Source: Prostheceraeus crozeri
Lineage: Eukaryota; Platyhelminthes; Polycladida; Euryleptidae
DNA: 64,000 bases
Assembly (NCBI GenBank): GCA_907163375.1
Contig: CAJQUW010005703.1
Coordinates: 434,001-498,000, forward strand
Direction: 5' to 3'
Position numbers and translations under genes: made by a program. How positions within the stretch are numbered: position 1 is the stretch's first letter; each line of letters starts with the position of its first letter. Under the pieces are notes generated by a model. That model saw only the letters and a program-made list of their open reading frames with translations, made no database searches and was not told the DNA's origin. Positions 1 through 10,867 of this stretch are shown one piece after another.

Positions 1-210
1 TCAATCGACTGAAGTGAACCAATAAGATTGAATCTGAAGCGATGACATCACGTGACCTGTACAACTCAAAGCTAGCTGACAATGCTTTGAATCTAGGTTT
101 CATACGAATGATTAAATAAACATGCATCGGCATTTTGGAGTCTCTGTGTCCTACAAGAATTTACGCTGACTTGTGAGGTTTCCGTAAAACGGATGTGTCT
201 GCGTTTTCAG
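1..210. other. Unassigned AT-rich lead-in
   Basis: No open frame or repeat was recognised. The last 15 bases form a pyrimidine-rich stretch ending in TTTTCAG that could serve as the splice acceptor of the candidate exon that follows. Confidence 0.5.
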
Positions 211-301
211 GAGCTATCTCTGTTCTCAAGAAGGAATGTCTGTGGACAATGCAGGCGGCCCGGCCCCGGACGAAGATTTTGAAGACCGGCCGCCCCATAG
301 A
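211..301 (+). CDS. Candidate 5' exon with start codon, product unknown
   Basis: A good acceptor (TGCGTTTTCAG) is followed by 25 bases of leader and an ATG at 236 with purines at -3 and -2. The frame reads MSVDNAGGPAPDEDFEDRPP, a GC-rich acidic and proline-rich start that stands out from the AT-rich surroundings. No family was recognised. Its first 60 coding bases end exactly where a repeat of the CATAGAGTA transposon family begins (296). All plausible donors (GTAGGT at 302, GTATAT at 305) lie inside the repeat, so the 3' end is uncertain. If nothing is spliced, the frame runs on through the repeat to a TGA near 378. It could be a first coding exon, or a chance GC-rich patch. Confidence 0.3.
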
Positions 302-1173
302 GTAGGTATATTAGGTAGAGTAGCAACTAAACATTTATTAAATCCCCAATGTGAATGCAGTTTCGATTTCATTAAATGAACTCGAGTCGAATCCCAGTGT
401 CACCTGTGAGATATGCAAATTTCTTCATTTTTGGAGAGATTTTGACGAATTTGACTGATTATGATAGCAATACAGAAGAAAAAATAGTATTCCACAAATC
501 CTCCTTGTCATGACACCTTGGAGAGGCAATATGGTTTGTTGAATTAGCAATGCAATGAATTCCCGGACCATAACTAAAAGCTCAGCTTTAACATAGCAAG
601 ATTATTTTCTTAAACGTGATCATATCTTAAACTGCCAATGAAAGAGCAAAACATTGTAATTAAAGAAACTTCAGATTATACAATCAACTTTAAAATATGT
701 AAATAGGTCCACATTACTATTCAGATTCAAGAAATAACGGTTTATGAATCATAAAATCATGCCGCTGAAAATTGAATCAAAAGCATGATATCTCAATTAT
801 AAGATCTCAACTTTTCCTTGAAGACTTACAGGAACTTGCATTATAATGATTTTCGTGAAATTTCCTAGATCATCAGATAATTTCCCCTTAATTAAGATGC
901 TTGCTAGCAAATAATCATTCCTTTTGATATCCAATTTGTTTCATACTACTTATAAAGGGGCGTCATGTCGGTAGTATAAAGATTTGCAAAAATTTCGCTT
1001 TTTAAAACTGCTCAAATAATTTTTTGGATCTCAGGAACGTAATCTCCGTTGAAAAACTAAGTAGTTTCATATAAAAGCTATGTAAAAAGATACTGTAAAC
1101 ATTTCAAGAAAGCACTGTAAACAGATACTTTTCTTGAGTGGACACTCTACTTACTTACTATATGATTATTATG
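296..1173 (-). mobile_element. hAT-like MITE, CATAGAGTA family, copy A
   Basis: This is a reverse-orientation copy of the roughly 865-bp repeat also present at 4330, 17575, 18448 and 54023. Shared blocks include the GACATGACG-like core around TACTTATAAAG and the end block ATTTATTAAATCCCCAATG. The left end CATAGAGTAGGTATATTAGG is intact and the right end is diverged (TATATGATTATTATG). No matching 8-bp target duplication remains, which suggests an old insertion or altered flanks. Confidence 0.75.
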
Positions 1174-1213
1174 CTACTAATAAGTTCATAAGTGCTTTGT
1201 CAGCAATATATAC

Positions 1214-1861
1214 GTGATTGAGATGCTCAATTTTGCAAGAAATCTTCTAGCAAAAGCAGATGCTCTCACGTCCCCAGTACGCCTTCGGAGCGTCAGGGGT
1301 GCTTTCGCGGGAGATTGGCTGAACTGTCCACCATCCCAGTCTCTGCAGACCAAATTATCGAATGATGAAATTCGTATTGCAGCTGGTATTCGTCTTGGGA
1401 CACCTCTGTGTAAGCCGCATAAGTGATCTTGTGGAGTGTCTGTTGATAAGACATGGACTATCCTGATATAGAGCTGCTGACCGCTCCAATCGTTATCATG
1501 CGGCTAACAATTTACTGTCAAAGACATTGAATTATACAATGTATCAACATTCCATCAATTCTTGAACCCTTAGCTCTCATACAATCTGAAAGTAAGCGAC
1601 CTGATGGTATGTGGCTTGTCCAATTCATGAAAGGGAAACCTCTTGTATGATGGGTATTTCACACTTTGTGGCCCTTTGGTAGCCTCTCATATTTATGTTA
1701 CCAATGGAAAGGCGGGTTTAGTCGAAAGATAGGCAGAGACGAAGAAGATTTTGAAATATGAGACTCTCATGGATTCATACGACTTCAGGGGTGTTTCAAT
1801 TGAGACTGGTGCTTTCGGACCAGGTGCTACCCTTCTTGTTCGACAGATCGGAAGCAAGTAA
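1214..1861 (+). pseudogene. Decayed C-terminal part of a non-LTR retrotransposon with a restriction-like endonuclease
   Basis: The first 70 codons are open and contain GDWLNCPPSQSLQTKLSN followed by RIAAGIRLGTPLCKPHK. This is the zinc-knuckle-preceding block known from a widespread group of invertebrate retroelement ORFs. After a stop and frameshifts the same protein resumes in other frames: a KRPDG motif near 1594-1608, GKPLV near 1630, and SIETGAFGPGATLL near 1797-1835. RPD followed by a VWD-type strand is the expected layout of the restriction-like endonuclease of R2/NeSL-like elements. At least three frame breaks and several stops show it is dead. The reverse transcriptase part is absent. 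The family assignment rests on motif memory, so the clade is uncertain. Confidence 0.55.
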
Positions 1862-1908
1862 GGTGACTCTATATCAATGGTCTGAATGACTCAGGGGTTG
1901 AGTCTTCA

Positions 1909-2336
1909 CTGTAAACCGTAGACCGACAATTATCCTACAAAATTATTGACAAAATCAACCGACGATTGTCACCACCAATATCCTGCGATATCCGACGAAT
2001 TTGTAGGTTCTCCACCGACATCGAAACAGATGCTTTGTATGCAAATTAACTAAACAACAACTGTTGAATATTGATTGATTTTTTCGATTAGTGATTGCTT
2101 GACTTTTGAGCAGTCTGTATTATTGTGTGGCAAAACCATGATTTATTTTGACATAATTTAATTAATTGCCTACATTTTTGATAAAATTCAAGCTATAATT
2201 CATTGCTATTCATTTTGTCGCTTTTTGTCAGATGTTGTAGGAGTTCAGTGGCAATCATCCTACAAGAACTAACAATGACTGACAAAGTAGATTTTGTAGG
2301 ATAAATGTCTGTCAATTGTCAGTCAACGGTTTTCAG
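1909..2336 (+). mobile_element. Short inverted-repeat element (CTGTAAACCG family), copy 1
   Basis: The ends are inverted repeats: CTGTAAACCGTAGACCGACA on the left and the complement of CTGAAAACCGTTGACTGACA on the right. Both continue into a CCTACAAAA block. The whole element is repeated in the opposite orientation at 27839-28235. There is no coding capacity, and no clear target duplication was found. Confidence 0.7.
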
Positions 2337-3457
2337 TGTTGATGCGCAGCGTGATAATGCTGCTTTACTCAGAGGAAGCCTCAATCGTTTGATTACCGAT
2401 GCCTCCATTTTTGTTTCTTGGATGTGTGCTGGATAAATTGCCACCTTTTGTACCTATGAATATTTGAATAAAAATATAATGGAAAAAATTAATTACATCA
2501 AAAGGGAAATTTCAAATTTCTTCAATAAGTTTTTATTAAAAAAACCAATCAAAGAAACCTCAAACCAAGAAGATTTGCACATCATCATTCTTGCCCTCGC
2601 ATCATGATTTTCCAAGGCTGTGGGCGTTATGATAATTTTAACGAGGAATGTTCATCAGTGTCGACTTTTATGACCTTATTCTTCCGCTCTCCAAGACAGA
2701 CGTCAACGCGAAAGAAGACATTTCGACGAAAGGCAATAAAATTCGTAGCTAACGAAGCTGGCGTGTATTTACAGGTGCAATGTGTCAGAGATTGATGAAT
2801 CTTTAGCCATGAAACGAAAGATTTTTTATAAGATTGGTGTTGACGAAAATGTGAATCGTCAGGACATGAGATAATATTTCGTATTTGTGCGAGTGATTCT
2901 TTGGTGTCGGTTCAATGTTCATTTGCACAATTCTAGGATGTCAGTCAAGGTACGGATAGACATTGTTTACATTTATAGTTGACAGTTTACTACTTTTGGC
3001 ATCGTTTTTTTGGCATTTATATGTACGACAATGTAGTCTGTAGATCCTTTTGTCATCGGTAAGATTGGGTGATGTTGGATCTTTGAATTTCTATGCAGGT
3101 GAACACAGGCATCGTCGTATTCGACACGTTTACGAAGCATAATCTTCAATGCACTCCGCTTAATCAGGACATGATTTATCAAGACAGTCGGTTTATCGGG
3201 ATGACTCCTCGTTTCTAATCGTCACATGTATATGCACGGAGACTACTCGCTGGGTCTACATTCGTGAACATGTGCCAGGGTATCATGCGTAAGTGGAGTC
3301 AAACAGGACAAGCGATAGGCCGTCTATCTCACATATTTTCACTATCTTCCACAAGTTGTAAGAGATCACGCATAAACTACAAATCATGGCTAGGGCTAGA
3401 GATCTGGTTCTTTATTAATACATACGTACAAAAGTATTGGTCATACAATGATCCTTG
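2337..3457. other. Unassigned AT-rich DNA
   Basis: There are only short chance frames (63 to 73 codons) without recognisable domains. I saw no repeat copy elsewhere in the window. Confidence 0.5.
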
Positions 3458-3600
3458 CTATATGCCCGGCCCTGGCTTGCTGTAGGACCGGCCCGGCCTG
3501 GCTGTAGGACCGGCCCTGACTTACTATAGGCCCAACCCTGGCCTGTTTTAGGCCCGGCCCTGGCCTGCTTTAGGCCCTACCGTGGCTTCCTGTACGTCCG
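3458..3600. repeat. GC-rich minisatellite, about 22-bp unit
   Basis: About six degenerate units built on GGCCCGGCCCTGGCCTGCTT and TAGGACCGGCCC follow each other. They form a sharp GC spike in an AT-rich context. Unit edges are fuzzy because units differ by several bases. Confidence 0.75.
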
Positions 3601-4321
3601 GTCAGTTTCCAACTCTGGTCGACTTTAACGACAACACATTGCATGAGAAAAATGTGGCTAGACAACAGCATGCATCAATCGCAATACTGTTGGAGAATAC
3701 TGTAAACATGTGCAGCAGCGGTTCTCATATTTTCTCCTTTCTTAACAGCACGTTCTGTTTTGTATTCTCTAACAAGATAATTAATAATTACATTAACTAG
3801 GAAAGTTGCACAATCGAGTGTTTGATTTACAACTATGTGAACACCTCAAAGTGGGAGCTCGATAGTTTCTCCCCTTTGCCGATATCATGACATTGATTGC
3901 AAGTAAAAGAAGACAGCGGGGATAAAAAGTGCATTGACCTCGGGTTTCAGCTGCAACAAGATGATGAAACATCAATAATTTTGTGGAGAGATAGAGACAA
4001 GAATCTGAGAAAGAAAATTGACACAGCAATCACCTTTGATGATAAAGAAAACGAAGCCAATTTTCATTCGGGTTTGTGAGCAGACTTCAGAGATTATTAC
4101 ATGAGGAATATTGCACGATGATTGGAGAATATAAGCTTAATTCGCATTTTGTCTGTTGATGTGTAGAATAAGGATTCAGTTTGGAGAACAATTAATGTAA
4201 CTCAAACTGAAATTCTCCATTTCTTGTAGTTGATATTGTTTTCTACTTCAGTTTAGACAACATTTGAGGAGAACCTATAAAATATCAACTTTCGATATCA
4301 ATCTAATTAGCCTGCGATAAT
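3601..4321. other. Unassigned AT-rich DNA
   Basis: Overlapping short frames occur on both strands (60 to 78 codons) with no coding bias or motif. Nothing else was seen. Confidence 0.5.
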
Positions 4322-4329
4322 ATCAAGTT

Positions 4330-4762
4330 CATAGAGTAAATATATGTATGTAGGCAGAGTGTCGACTCAAAAAAAGTATCAGTATCCAGTGAATACTACC
4401 GACATGAATCCGCTTTATAAGTAGTATGAAGCAAGTTGCATATCAAAAGGAATGAATATTCGCTAACAAGCATCTTATTAAGCTGACGATCTACGAAATT
4501 TAATGAACTGCATTATAATACAAGTCCCTGCAAGTCTTCAAGGAAAAGTTGAAAGATTCTTGGCTGAGATGTCTGGTTTTTCATTCAATTTTCAGCGGCA
4601 TGATCTTATGATTTACAATTGGCGTCATTTCTTGAATCTGAGCAGTAATGGCAATGGGTAATGGGTCTCAACTCATGTTCATTTATTGAAATCGAAACTG
4701 TATACATATTGGGGATTTAATAAATGCTGACTTGCTGCTCTACTTAATATATTTACTCTATG
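4330..4762 (+). mobile_element. hAT-like MITE, CATAGAGTA family, copy B (internally deleted)
   Basis: The left end CATAGAGTAAATATATGTAT and the right end AATATATTTACTCTATG are inverted repeats. The flanks ATCAAGTT (4322-4329) and ATCAATTT (4763-4770) form a 7/8 matching 8-bp target duplication. About half of the internal sequence of the 865-bp family is missing. It is non-coding. Confidence 0.85.
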
Positions 4763-4787
4763 ATCAATTTGTAGACAATCAATGCCA

Positions 4788-4825
4788 TGGTCTTATAAGT
4801 TGCACTCGTATTCGAGAAATGATAA
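4788..4825 (+). repeat. Small inverted copy of the neighbouring LINE tail
   Basis: About 35 bases containing GCACTCGTATTCGAGAAAT match, in inverted orientation, the LINE fragment segment at about 5124-5162. This makes a small stem separated by about 300 bases. Confidence 0.6.
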
Positions 4826-4900
4826 GCACAGCATTACTGGGTGAGCTCATGGCGCAGCAAAGTCATACAACATGACATGTAAACAAAAAACATGGATACG

Positions 4901-5191
4901 TCAGCGATTGCAAGAAACAAAATGTGTCTTCAAGGATCTTTTAAAGGAGTATAGGGGTACTGAGTTCCTTAGATCTCTTGGTAAGGAATTCCACAATGCG
5001 GATGCAGCGTAGGATAATGATCTTCTTCTAAAGCGTGTCCGATAATTATGAGACCCCAGAGTTCGGTCATGATCAGATGAGCACAACGACCACCTAGGAG
5101 CACTCCCTTGAGTTTCTGCAGTGAGTGTATTTCTCGAATACGAGTGCAGCTTATAATCATGATCCTCCCGTTTGCTGCCATCACTGATCAT
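4901..5191 (-). pseudogene. 3' end of a LINE-type reverse transcriptase ORF
   Basis: A 96-codon frame ends with RRRSLSYAASALWNSLPRDL followed by an FKRSLKTHF-type tail. The pattern of FSYAAPxLWNSLP, a short spacer and FKxxLKTHLF is the usual C-terminus of jockey/CR1-like LINE polyproteins in invertebrates. Only this terminal stretch is present; the catalytic domain is missing, as in a 5'-truncated insertion. It lies between two non-coding transposons. Confidence 0.7.
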
Positions 5192-5365
5192 GGATTTCTA
5201 AGTAAGCATATATATTCAATATATATGCATTTATTTTGCTATCAGACTTGTAAAGGAAACAGTCACAAGAAGAATTTATCTATTGGCCCTGTCTTTCTCT
5301 TTTCTTTCTTATTTTCTTCTTATGTACAAAATCACAGTAAATGCATATTTGAAGTTCAACTACAT

Positions 5366-5725
5366 TCTTCAAAATGCTCCGATCGCTACGATTCTTTCAG
5401 ACTCGAAGAATTCAAATCATTGTGCTAAAGTTTTCTCAATTGTGTTGGACCTTCCGATCATTATTAAGAAAAGTTGGCAGGCGCACGAAAAAACGTTCAC
5501 AAACTTCGCCGTAGAGTTTGATGTCGTCTGTGTCTCTTTGCTGTGATCCGGTTGATAACAGTCACTGAAACTTCGCACAATTTGGCGTGTTTAATGTTGA
5601 ACTGGCTGCTCATTGTTTGATTGCTATGATATTTAGTCAGCAGATTGTGCCATTTCATTTACGTTGCATGTTCCAATGCTTCCTTTCTAGTCAAACGGAA
5701 GAAGAGACGACCGTCTAATTCTGTG
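5366..5725 (-). mobile_element. hAT-like MITE, CACAGAATTAGA family, copy 1 (truncated)
   Basis: The sequence from CAAAATGCTCCGATCGC to the terminal TCTAATTCTGTG matches the outer two thirds of the roughly 510-bp family (full copies at 33022, 45434 and 48054). The other terminus is lost. It is non-coding; the apparent frames are shared by all copies. Confidence 0.8.
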
Positions 5726-7486
5726 GACGTGTCTAATTCTTCGGTTTCAGCAGTTTTGGAATCAATGTAGGAGGCCAAAACATTGAATGTCTGTAAATAT
5801 GCAAGAACGTGAATTTCTCGTTTGTTTTGAAAATCTTTCCGGTTTCATTTCCTTCCACGTACTGTTGGTCATAGATATTTGAATATTCAATAGCTGAATT
5901 TAAAACTTAAATTTCGCTTCATCAAAACAAAATGAAAGCAACTTTCCTGTCCTGCAAAGTTACAAGTGCCTGATATAAATGAGCAACTAGATGGATGAAA
6001 AGATGAGCTGCTTTTTCAACTTTGTTGCCAAGATGAGAGTTGAGGGAATTGCGGCTGAGATTTTGCACGTGAGCAATATTCCCACGTTTAAGGATGATCA
6101 AAACGGCCGAAATGACGATGAGGTAGCAGTGCTGGTGAGGATCACAAGTTTCATCTTTTAGCGGATGGCCACTCTGCCATCAAATTCTGTCTCAGATGAA
6201 CTGATAGGAATATCAGAACGAAGATGAAAAAATGAGTAGGACGCATCGTATCCTTATGAGTTCAAGAACAGCTTTTTGAGATGACCTTTCGAATGATTGG
6301 AGAGCAATGAAGACATTTACGATCATTAGATTGGAGAAATACACGTTGGAATGTCTTAACTATAACAATGCGACTTTTCGTTATTTACACTAGTTGAACA
6401 ATACTTGTTGTCACACGGTAGTGTCTACTTGCCGCACAGCAACGGTGTAAGAAGTCACAGCCCAGCGTGTTCTAATTCACTTGCACCCACAGTTGTAAGA
6501 CTGACAAGTATGACAAGTGCAACGTCTTCGCAAGTGTGATGGGTCACATTGAACCGATTTCTATGTCATTGCAGAAACCTCTACCTTAACAATTCAACAA
6601 TTAGATCCAAAAATGAATGAGTTTCAAACATAGAGGTCTTTTAATTTTGTTCCCTGATGCATTGCGGTAAGATGAACATTTCAAAGATTAGAATATCCGT
6701 CTGAACTGCTGATATGCAAGCACGAAACGTCCTTCGATTGCGACGTCTAAAGAGAAAGCATTTAAAGGCATTCTCTAGTTGATCATTTTGTGTCATAGTC
6801 CATGTCACTTTAATATACAATTTTTAAACAATATATTTTTATACATTTAATAATAACATAACTATTACTATTTTAATGATATTCAACTTTGATGTATTTT
6901 AATACAAGTTCATACTCTCCATCATAGCAAGGCAGCAACTGAAAGTTAATCATGAAGTTAGCTTCAAAAGAATAGAGAGCACAAAAGAGAGATAGAGAAC
7001 ATTCGGGTTAGTTGACAAAGAATGCTTCTTACCTACATTGTAAGTAATGGATTTCGGTCTAGATACAGCAATTTTAAGTAGAAATTGAGTGTTATGAGTC
7101 TGTGACACACCAGCAAACCTATTTGACAATGAAATTCTGCCTGTCGATAGTTTCGAAGCGGTTTCAGAAATCATTTGTCACGCGGTCCGATATCTATGAT
7201 TTATGCAACTCATGCATCGAGGAAGTAATGTCAGTTTGGCAGAAAACGGTGGCGACTATACAGCACTCTCGATTAAACTCGCTCGTGTAATCTCTCGTGG
7301 TGTAGGAGCTAGCCTTTAATTGCACAGATGACGCCGCTGGTTGGCAGGTTCAATTTATACAGATTAAAATTTCTTTACCATAGAAATCTGAAAATATTAC
7401 ATCAAAGGACAAGAACGGACATGCACGAGCAATGATAAGTCGTGGACATTCGTTTTGTTGACAACTGCACGTAAGCGATGACTATG
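5726..7486. other. Mostly unassigned; one short open frame at 5991-6161
   Basis: The frame at 5991 (+) starts MDEKMSCFFNFVAKMRVEGI and is 56 residues long, with purine-rich first codon positions. The opposite strand is also open for about 85 codons over the same bases. I recognise neither product, and there is no splice context I trust. The rest is AT-rich without repeats. Confidence 0.3.
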
Positions 7487-7494
7487 GACCGACA

Positions 7495-7742
7495 CTTAGA
7501 AATAGACTTTTTATCTGAAGTTGACTGTAAGAATGGAAATTGACCTTACATCCGGGGGGACAAAGTTGGGGCATGAAACACCAATTAGAAAGCTTAGAAT
7601 TGCACATGAAACTGATTCTAGCCATGATTCAGCCGTTGACAGGTGCATCCAAGTGAAACTGCGTGCGATTTTGTGCCACTGTTTGTGTATTGCATGGAGA
7701 TTTACTGACATTCCAAAGGTTTTATTGTTATCAATTTCTATG
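7495..7742 (-). mobile_element. 256-bp MITE family (CATAGAAAT), diverged copy
   Basis: The ends CTTAGAAATAGAC and the complement of CATAGAAATTGATAACAA flank the same body seen at 26568 and 50811, in reverse orientation. A matching target duplication is no longer visible. The 103-codon frames on both strands here are repeat shadows. Confidence 0.8.
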
Positions 7743-7768
7743 CCTATGAACGGTGGGTACTTCGTCAG

Positions 7769-7921
7769 CATGGAAATTGATAACAATAAAATCTCTAGAA
7801 TGGAAGTAAAGCGTGATGCCATAGACTTCTAGCTTATGTGATCAGTCCAGTACACTATAGATCTAGGAGTCTATGGCTTCATGCAATACACAATAGTGGC
7901 ACGAAAATCACACGCATTTTA
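7769..7921 (+). mobile_element. Second 256-bp-family fragment carrying a roughly 57-bp inserted element
   Basis: CATGGAAATTGATAACAA begins a second copy, head-to-head with the previous one. Its body is interrupted at 7819-7875 by a tiny inverted-repeat unit (CCATAGACTTCT and its mirror AGTCTATG). The flanks GCGTGATG and GCTTCATG match at six of eight positions, as expected for a decayed 8-bp duplication. The copy resumes with CTTCATGCAATACACAATAG and is truncated by about 7921. Confidence 0.65.
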
Positions 7922-8570
7922 TCAACATCAGCATTTTATCTTTAGTAGAGGTCTTAAAGTTGCCAGGAATTATCAAATTTCAAGACAAATTGATATACAT
8001 ATATTTGCTTTTACAGCGACTTCATCAACGATTCAAATACTTCGCACATAGGGATTTGAACAATCATCAGAAATCCATTCAATACAGGAAACAGTAGTTT
8101 ATGAATAAGGAGAATTCATCATGTACAATGAAATAAACAGTACAAACATTGAATACATGTAACAAAGAGTACAATGGATAAGCATTGCGGATTGAGGATA
8201 GCTTTACAATGTCTCTTGAGTATAAGAATGTGAAATTATTTGATGAAAATTCTCTAGAGATCACCAAACAATTTCCTTTTCTTTTTCGTTGCTGCCGTTA
8301 CAAGAGATGGTTAATAGAAACTTCATCAGATGAAAAAGCGCAGGACGATAGATTGAAGTTTCAAAGTACGACACTTTACTTAGTTTCGAGAGAAAGCAGA
8401 TCCTTGAAATTCCACACAATGATGTTTTCAGCGATCTTATTTCACTTCTGTAAAAGTGCGTTACATGGCGTGGGTGAAAGGAGTCGTTTGTCAGCTGCTG
8501 TGATGTTTACAACAACATAATTATCAACATAGCAACAAATGTAGTTAAAAATAGTTCATTCCTCTTTCCT
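7922..8570. other. Unassigned; one 111-codon frame without support
   Basis: The frame at 8185-8520 (+) opens with TTG rather than ATG. It has AT-rich codons and no motif I recognise, so I do not call it a gene. Confidence 0.4.
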
Positions 8571-8782
8571 GGTGGTCATCGTGGCTCAGTGTCTAAGTGC
8601 TTATCCTAGCGATCTTCTGGTACAGAGGTCGAGCCCCGAAAGTGTCATTGGAAGTCGGCAAGAAAGGCATCCGGACTGAAAGTGACCTAATGCCCAAGAA
8701 ATGTCTTACTAAGTCCGCACATTCAAAGCCACCAGTAAGGGGAGTATTGACTTTAAACCATCATTTCATTTCATCATTTCCA
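8571..8782 (+). mobile_element. tRNA-derived SINE
   Basis: GTGGCTCAGTGTCTAAGTGC resembles a polymerase III A box. GGTCGAGCCCC, about 45 bases later, resembles a B box. A non-tRNA body follows and ends in a CATTT-rich tail (ATCATTTCATTTCATCATTT). The layout is typical of invertebrate SINEs. This family is distinct from the SINE at 12370 and 59990. Confidence 0.6.
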
Positions 8783-8790
8783 ATTACTGT

Positions 8791-10857
8791 GCAAGTAATT
8801 CCAAAGCACTGGCTTTCGCAGCATAGATGTTGAATTCTGCGGTCACAAAAAATAAGACTTTGAATAAAAATAGCTCAGTAAAGCAGTTTCACTCAATGTT
8901 TATATTAATATTCAATTTATCATATCACATCGGTGGCATAATAAACGTTTGATGTAACTCTTTGTTGGAGATTATCAAAAATTAATAGAATTTTGATTAA
9001 TTGATTGCTCAGAAATTTTTATTTTAATTCATTGATGTCTTTGAGACTTCAAATATCGATTACTTGATTTCATCAATTTCCTAAGTCACTCGATTGATAA
9101 ATTCCTATCAAATTCTTTATCTTTCCTATCAAATTCCTATTAAATTCTTATTTATAAATTCTCGTAATACAATCATGTAATCACACACGCACAAGTCATG
9201 AGAAATAACCTGTGCGAGGCAAAGTGTTTGTATATATCAAGTGTGGAAGCTCCCCACTACCCTATTGTATTTTTACTGGTGCCAAATCCACCATATTTTT
9301 TAGGCAAGATCATAGCTATTTTCTTGAGAGTGGAAATGGCAACTTTTCCTCCCTAAACTATGTTGTACAGCCCCAGCGAAGCGAGGGTTGGATAGTCTAT
9401 GGTTGGACAGATACCTAAGGGGCAAAACGTTTATGTCCTCTCGGAAGAATGTAGCTTTTCATTTTGTGACTTACAGATGTCTATTGCTTATTATGAAATT
9501 AATGTTTACACCTATGGTTACACCGCAAAATCTATGAATGAGCTAATCCAGGGACTATATCGATATCTTCGCAGTCTCTGGCTGAACACCATTTGTCTAT
9601 AGACTTCTATGATTTGCTCTAGGAGTTTTCATAGAAAAATTTTACAATTTCTAAAAGGTACAACAATCGATATCGTATTTAAGGACTGTTGCAAAGAAAT
9701 TCAGTGAAAAATGGCAGCAACCTTATGGAAGTGTGTTGAGCCTGGTGAAAGTCGACTATAACAAAAGCCAAAGATGGACAGCCCGAATAAATACTCGTGC
9801 ATCACGTTCCCCTTGGAACTTAGTTCACGCGTGCGCACTTTGTGAAGTCACATTTGAGTCATCATCGCCGTCAGCATGAGTTTCCCGATGATATCTAGGA
9901 TACCCATGTTTCTAGTGCTATGATCCTATTCGATTTCTTGCGATTTCCGTAAAGCACGACGTGTTAAGTCACTGGCGGGGGAGACTGGAAAAGAGCCGAA
10001 AAATCGAAATTTGGAACTACCATGTGATCTATAAGTCTAGATTTAATTTTCATTTGATGCCAGTTTGATTTAATATTCTCTTTGAACTTTTGAATATTCT
10101 GAATTATTTGTAAAGACAAATTTGTCTACGATGAACAGTCAGACAAATTAGTCTATCAGACATTATCTGCCAATCGATTGATTAATGACAAAATTGTGTA
10201 GAAATATCATGTTTAATGAAATGTCTATTGACCCTGAAGCTTAGATGTTTCTTCTTTGATTTATTTGCATTTTTTCACAATTCAAGGACATTCGGCATCT
10301 TCTACGTCGCAATCTTTTCTTAAACAAGAAAGACGTGATAACATGATATCTCGACTGTTTTGTCGCAGCAAACTTGCATGTAACTGCGATAAGACCAAGA
10401 AATCTTAAAATAGACTTGGATATTCAACAAAGTTCGTGAAACTTATCTTCCGATACTGACGGCTGGTAGTATTTCGCTGAATCAATTTTTATAGTCAGAC
10501 GCCTAATGATCCGATGATAAAATATTGATGCAATCACGAAATGATTAGAAACAAACGTTCCAAACAAGCACAGACGAAGGCATAACATGTTTGCAGGCGT
10601 CATTTCTAAATTGAAAGGTAGAGATTTCTGTCAAAGTAAATATAGACTAAACGGAGTAAATGATTGATACGTGCACGTATTATATTTGATGCCACATATT
10701 CTCTAGGAATTCATTCATCTGAAAGTCTCGAATAGGATGTTTGGGAAGTTGAAATAGCGAAATTTGCCCTATCTGGGGTGGGGTATGATACCTAGACATC
10801 GGTAAGAGCTATGAAAATTACTAGGGCTAATTAGCTTTTTTAGTAATGGGAAATACC
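8791..10857. other. Unassigned AT-rich DNA
   Basis: A short run of CCTATCAAATTC-like tandem units lies at about 9105-9160. Otherwise only chance frames of 62 to 68 codons were seen. No repeat copies were found. Confidence 0.5.
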
Positions 10858-10867
10858 TGTAAGTAGT

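Noticed and set aside
7511..7832. Overlapping 103-codon ORFs on both strands
   Set aside because: They lie within two head-to-head MITE copies, so the frames are repeat shadows.
8185..8520. 111-codon ORF
   Set aside because: It opens at TTG, the codons are AT-rich and no motif was seen.
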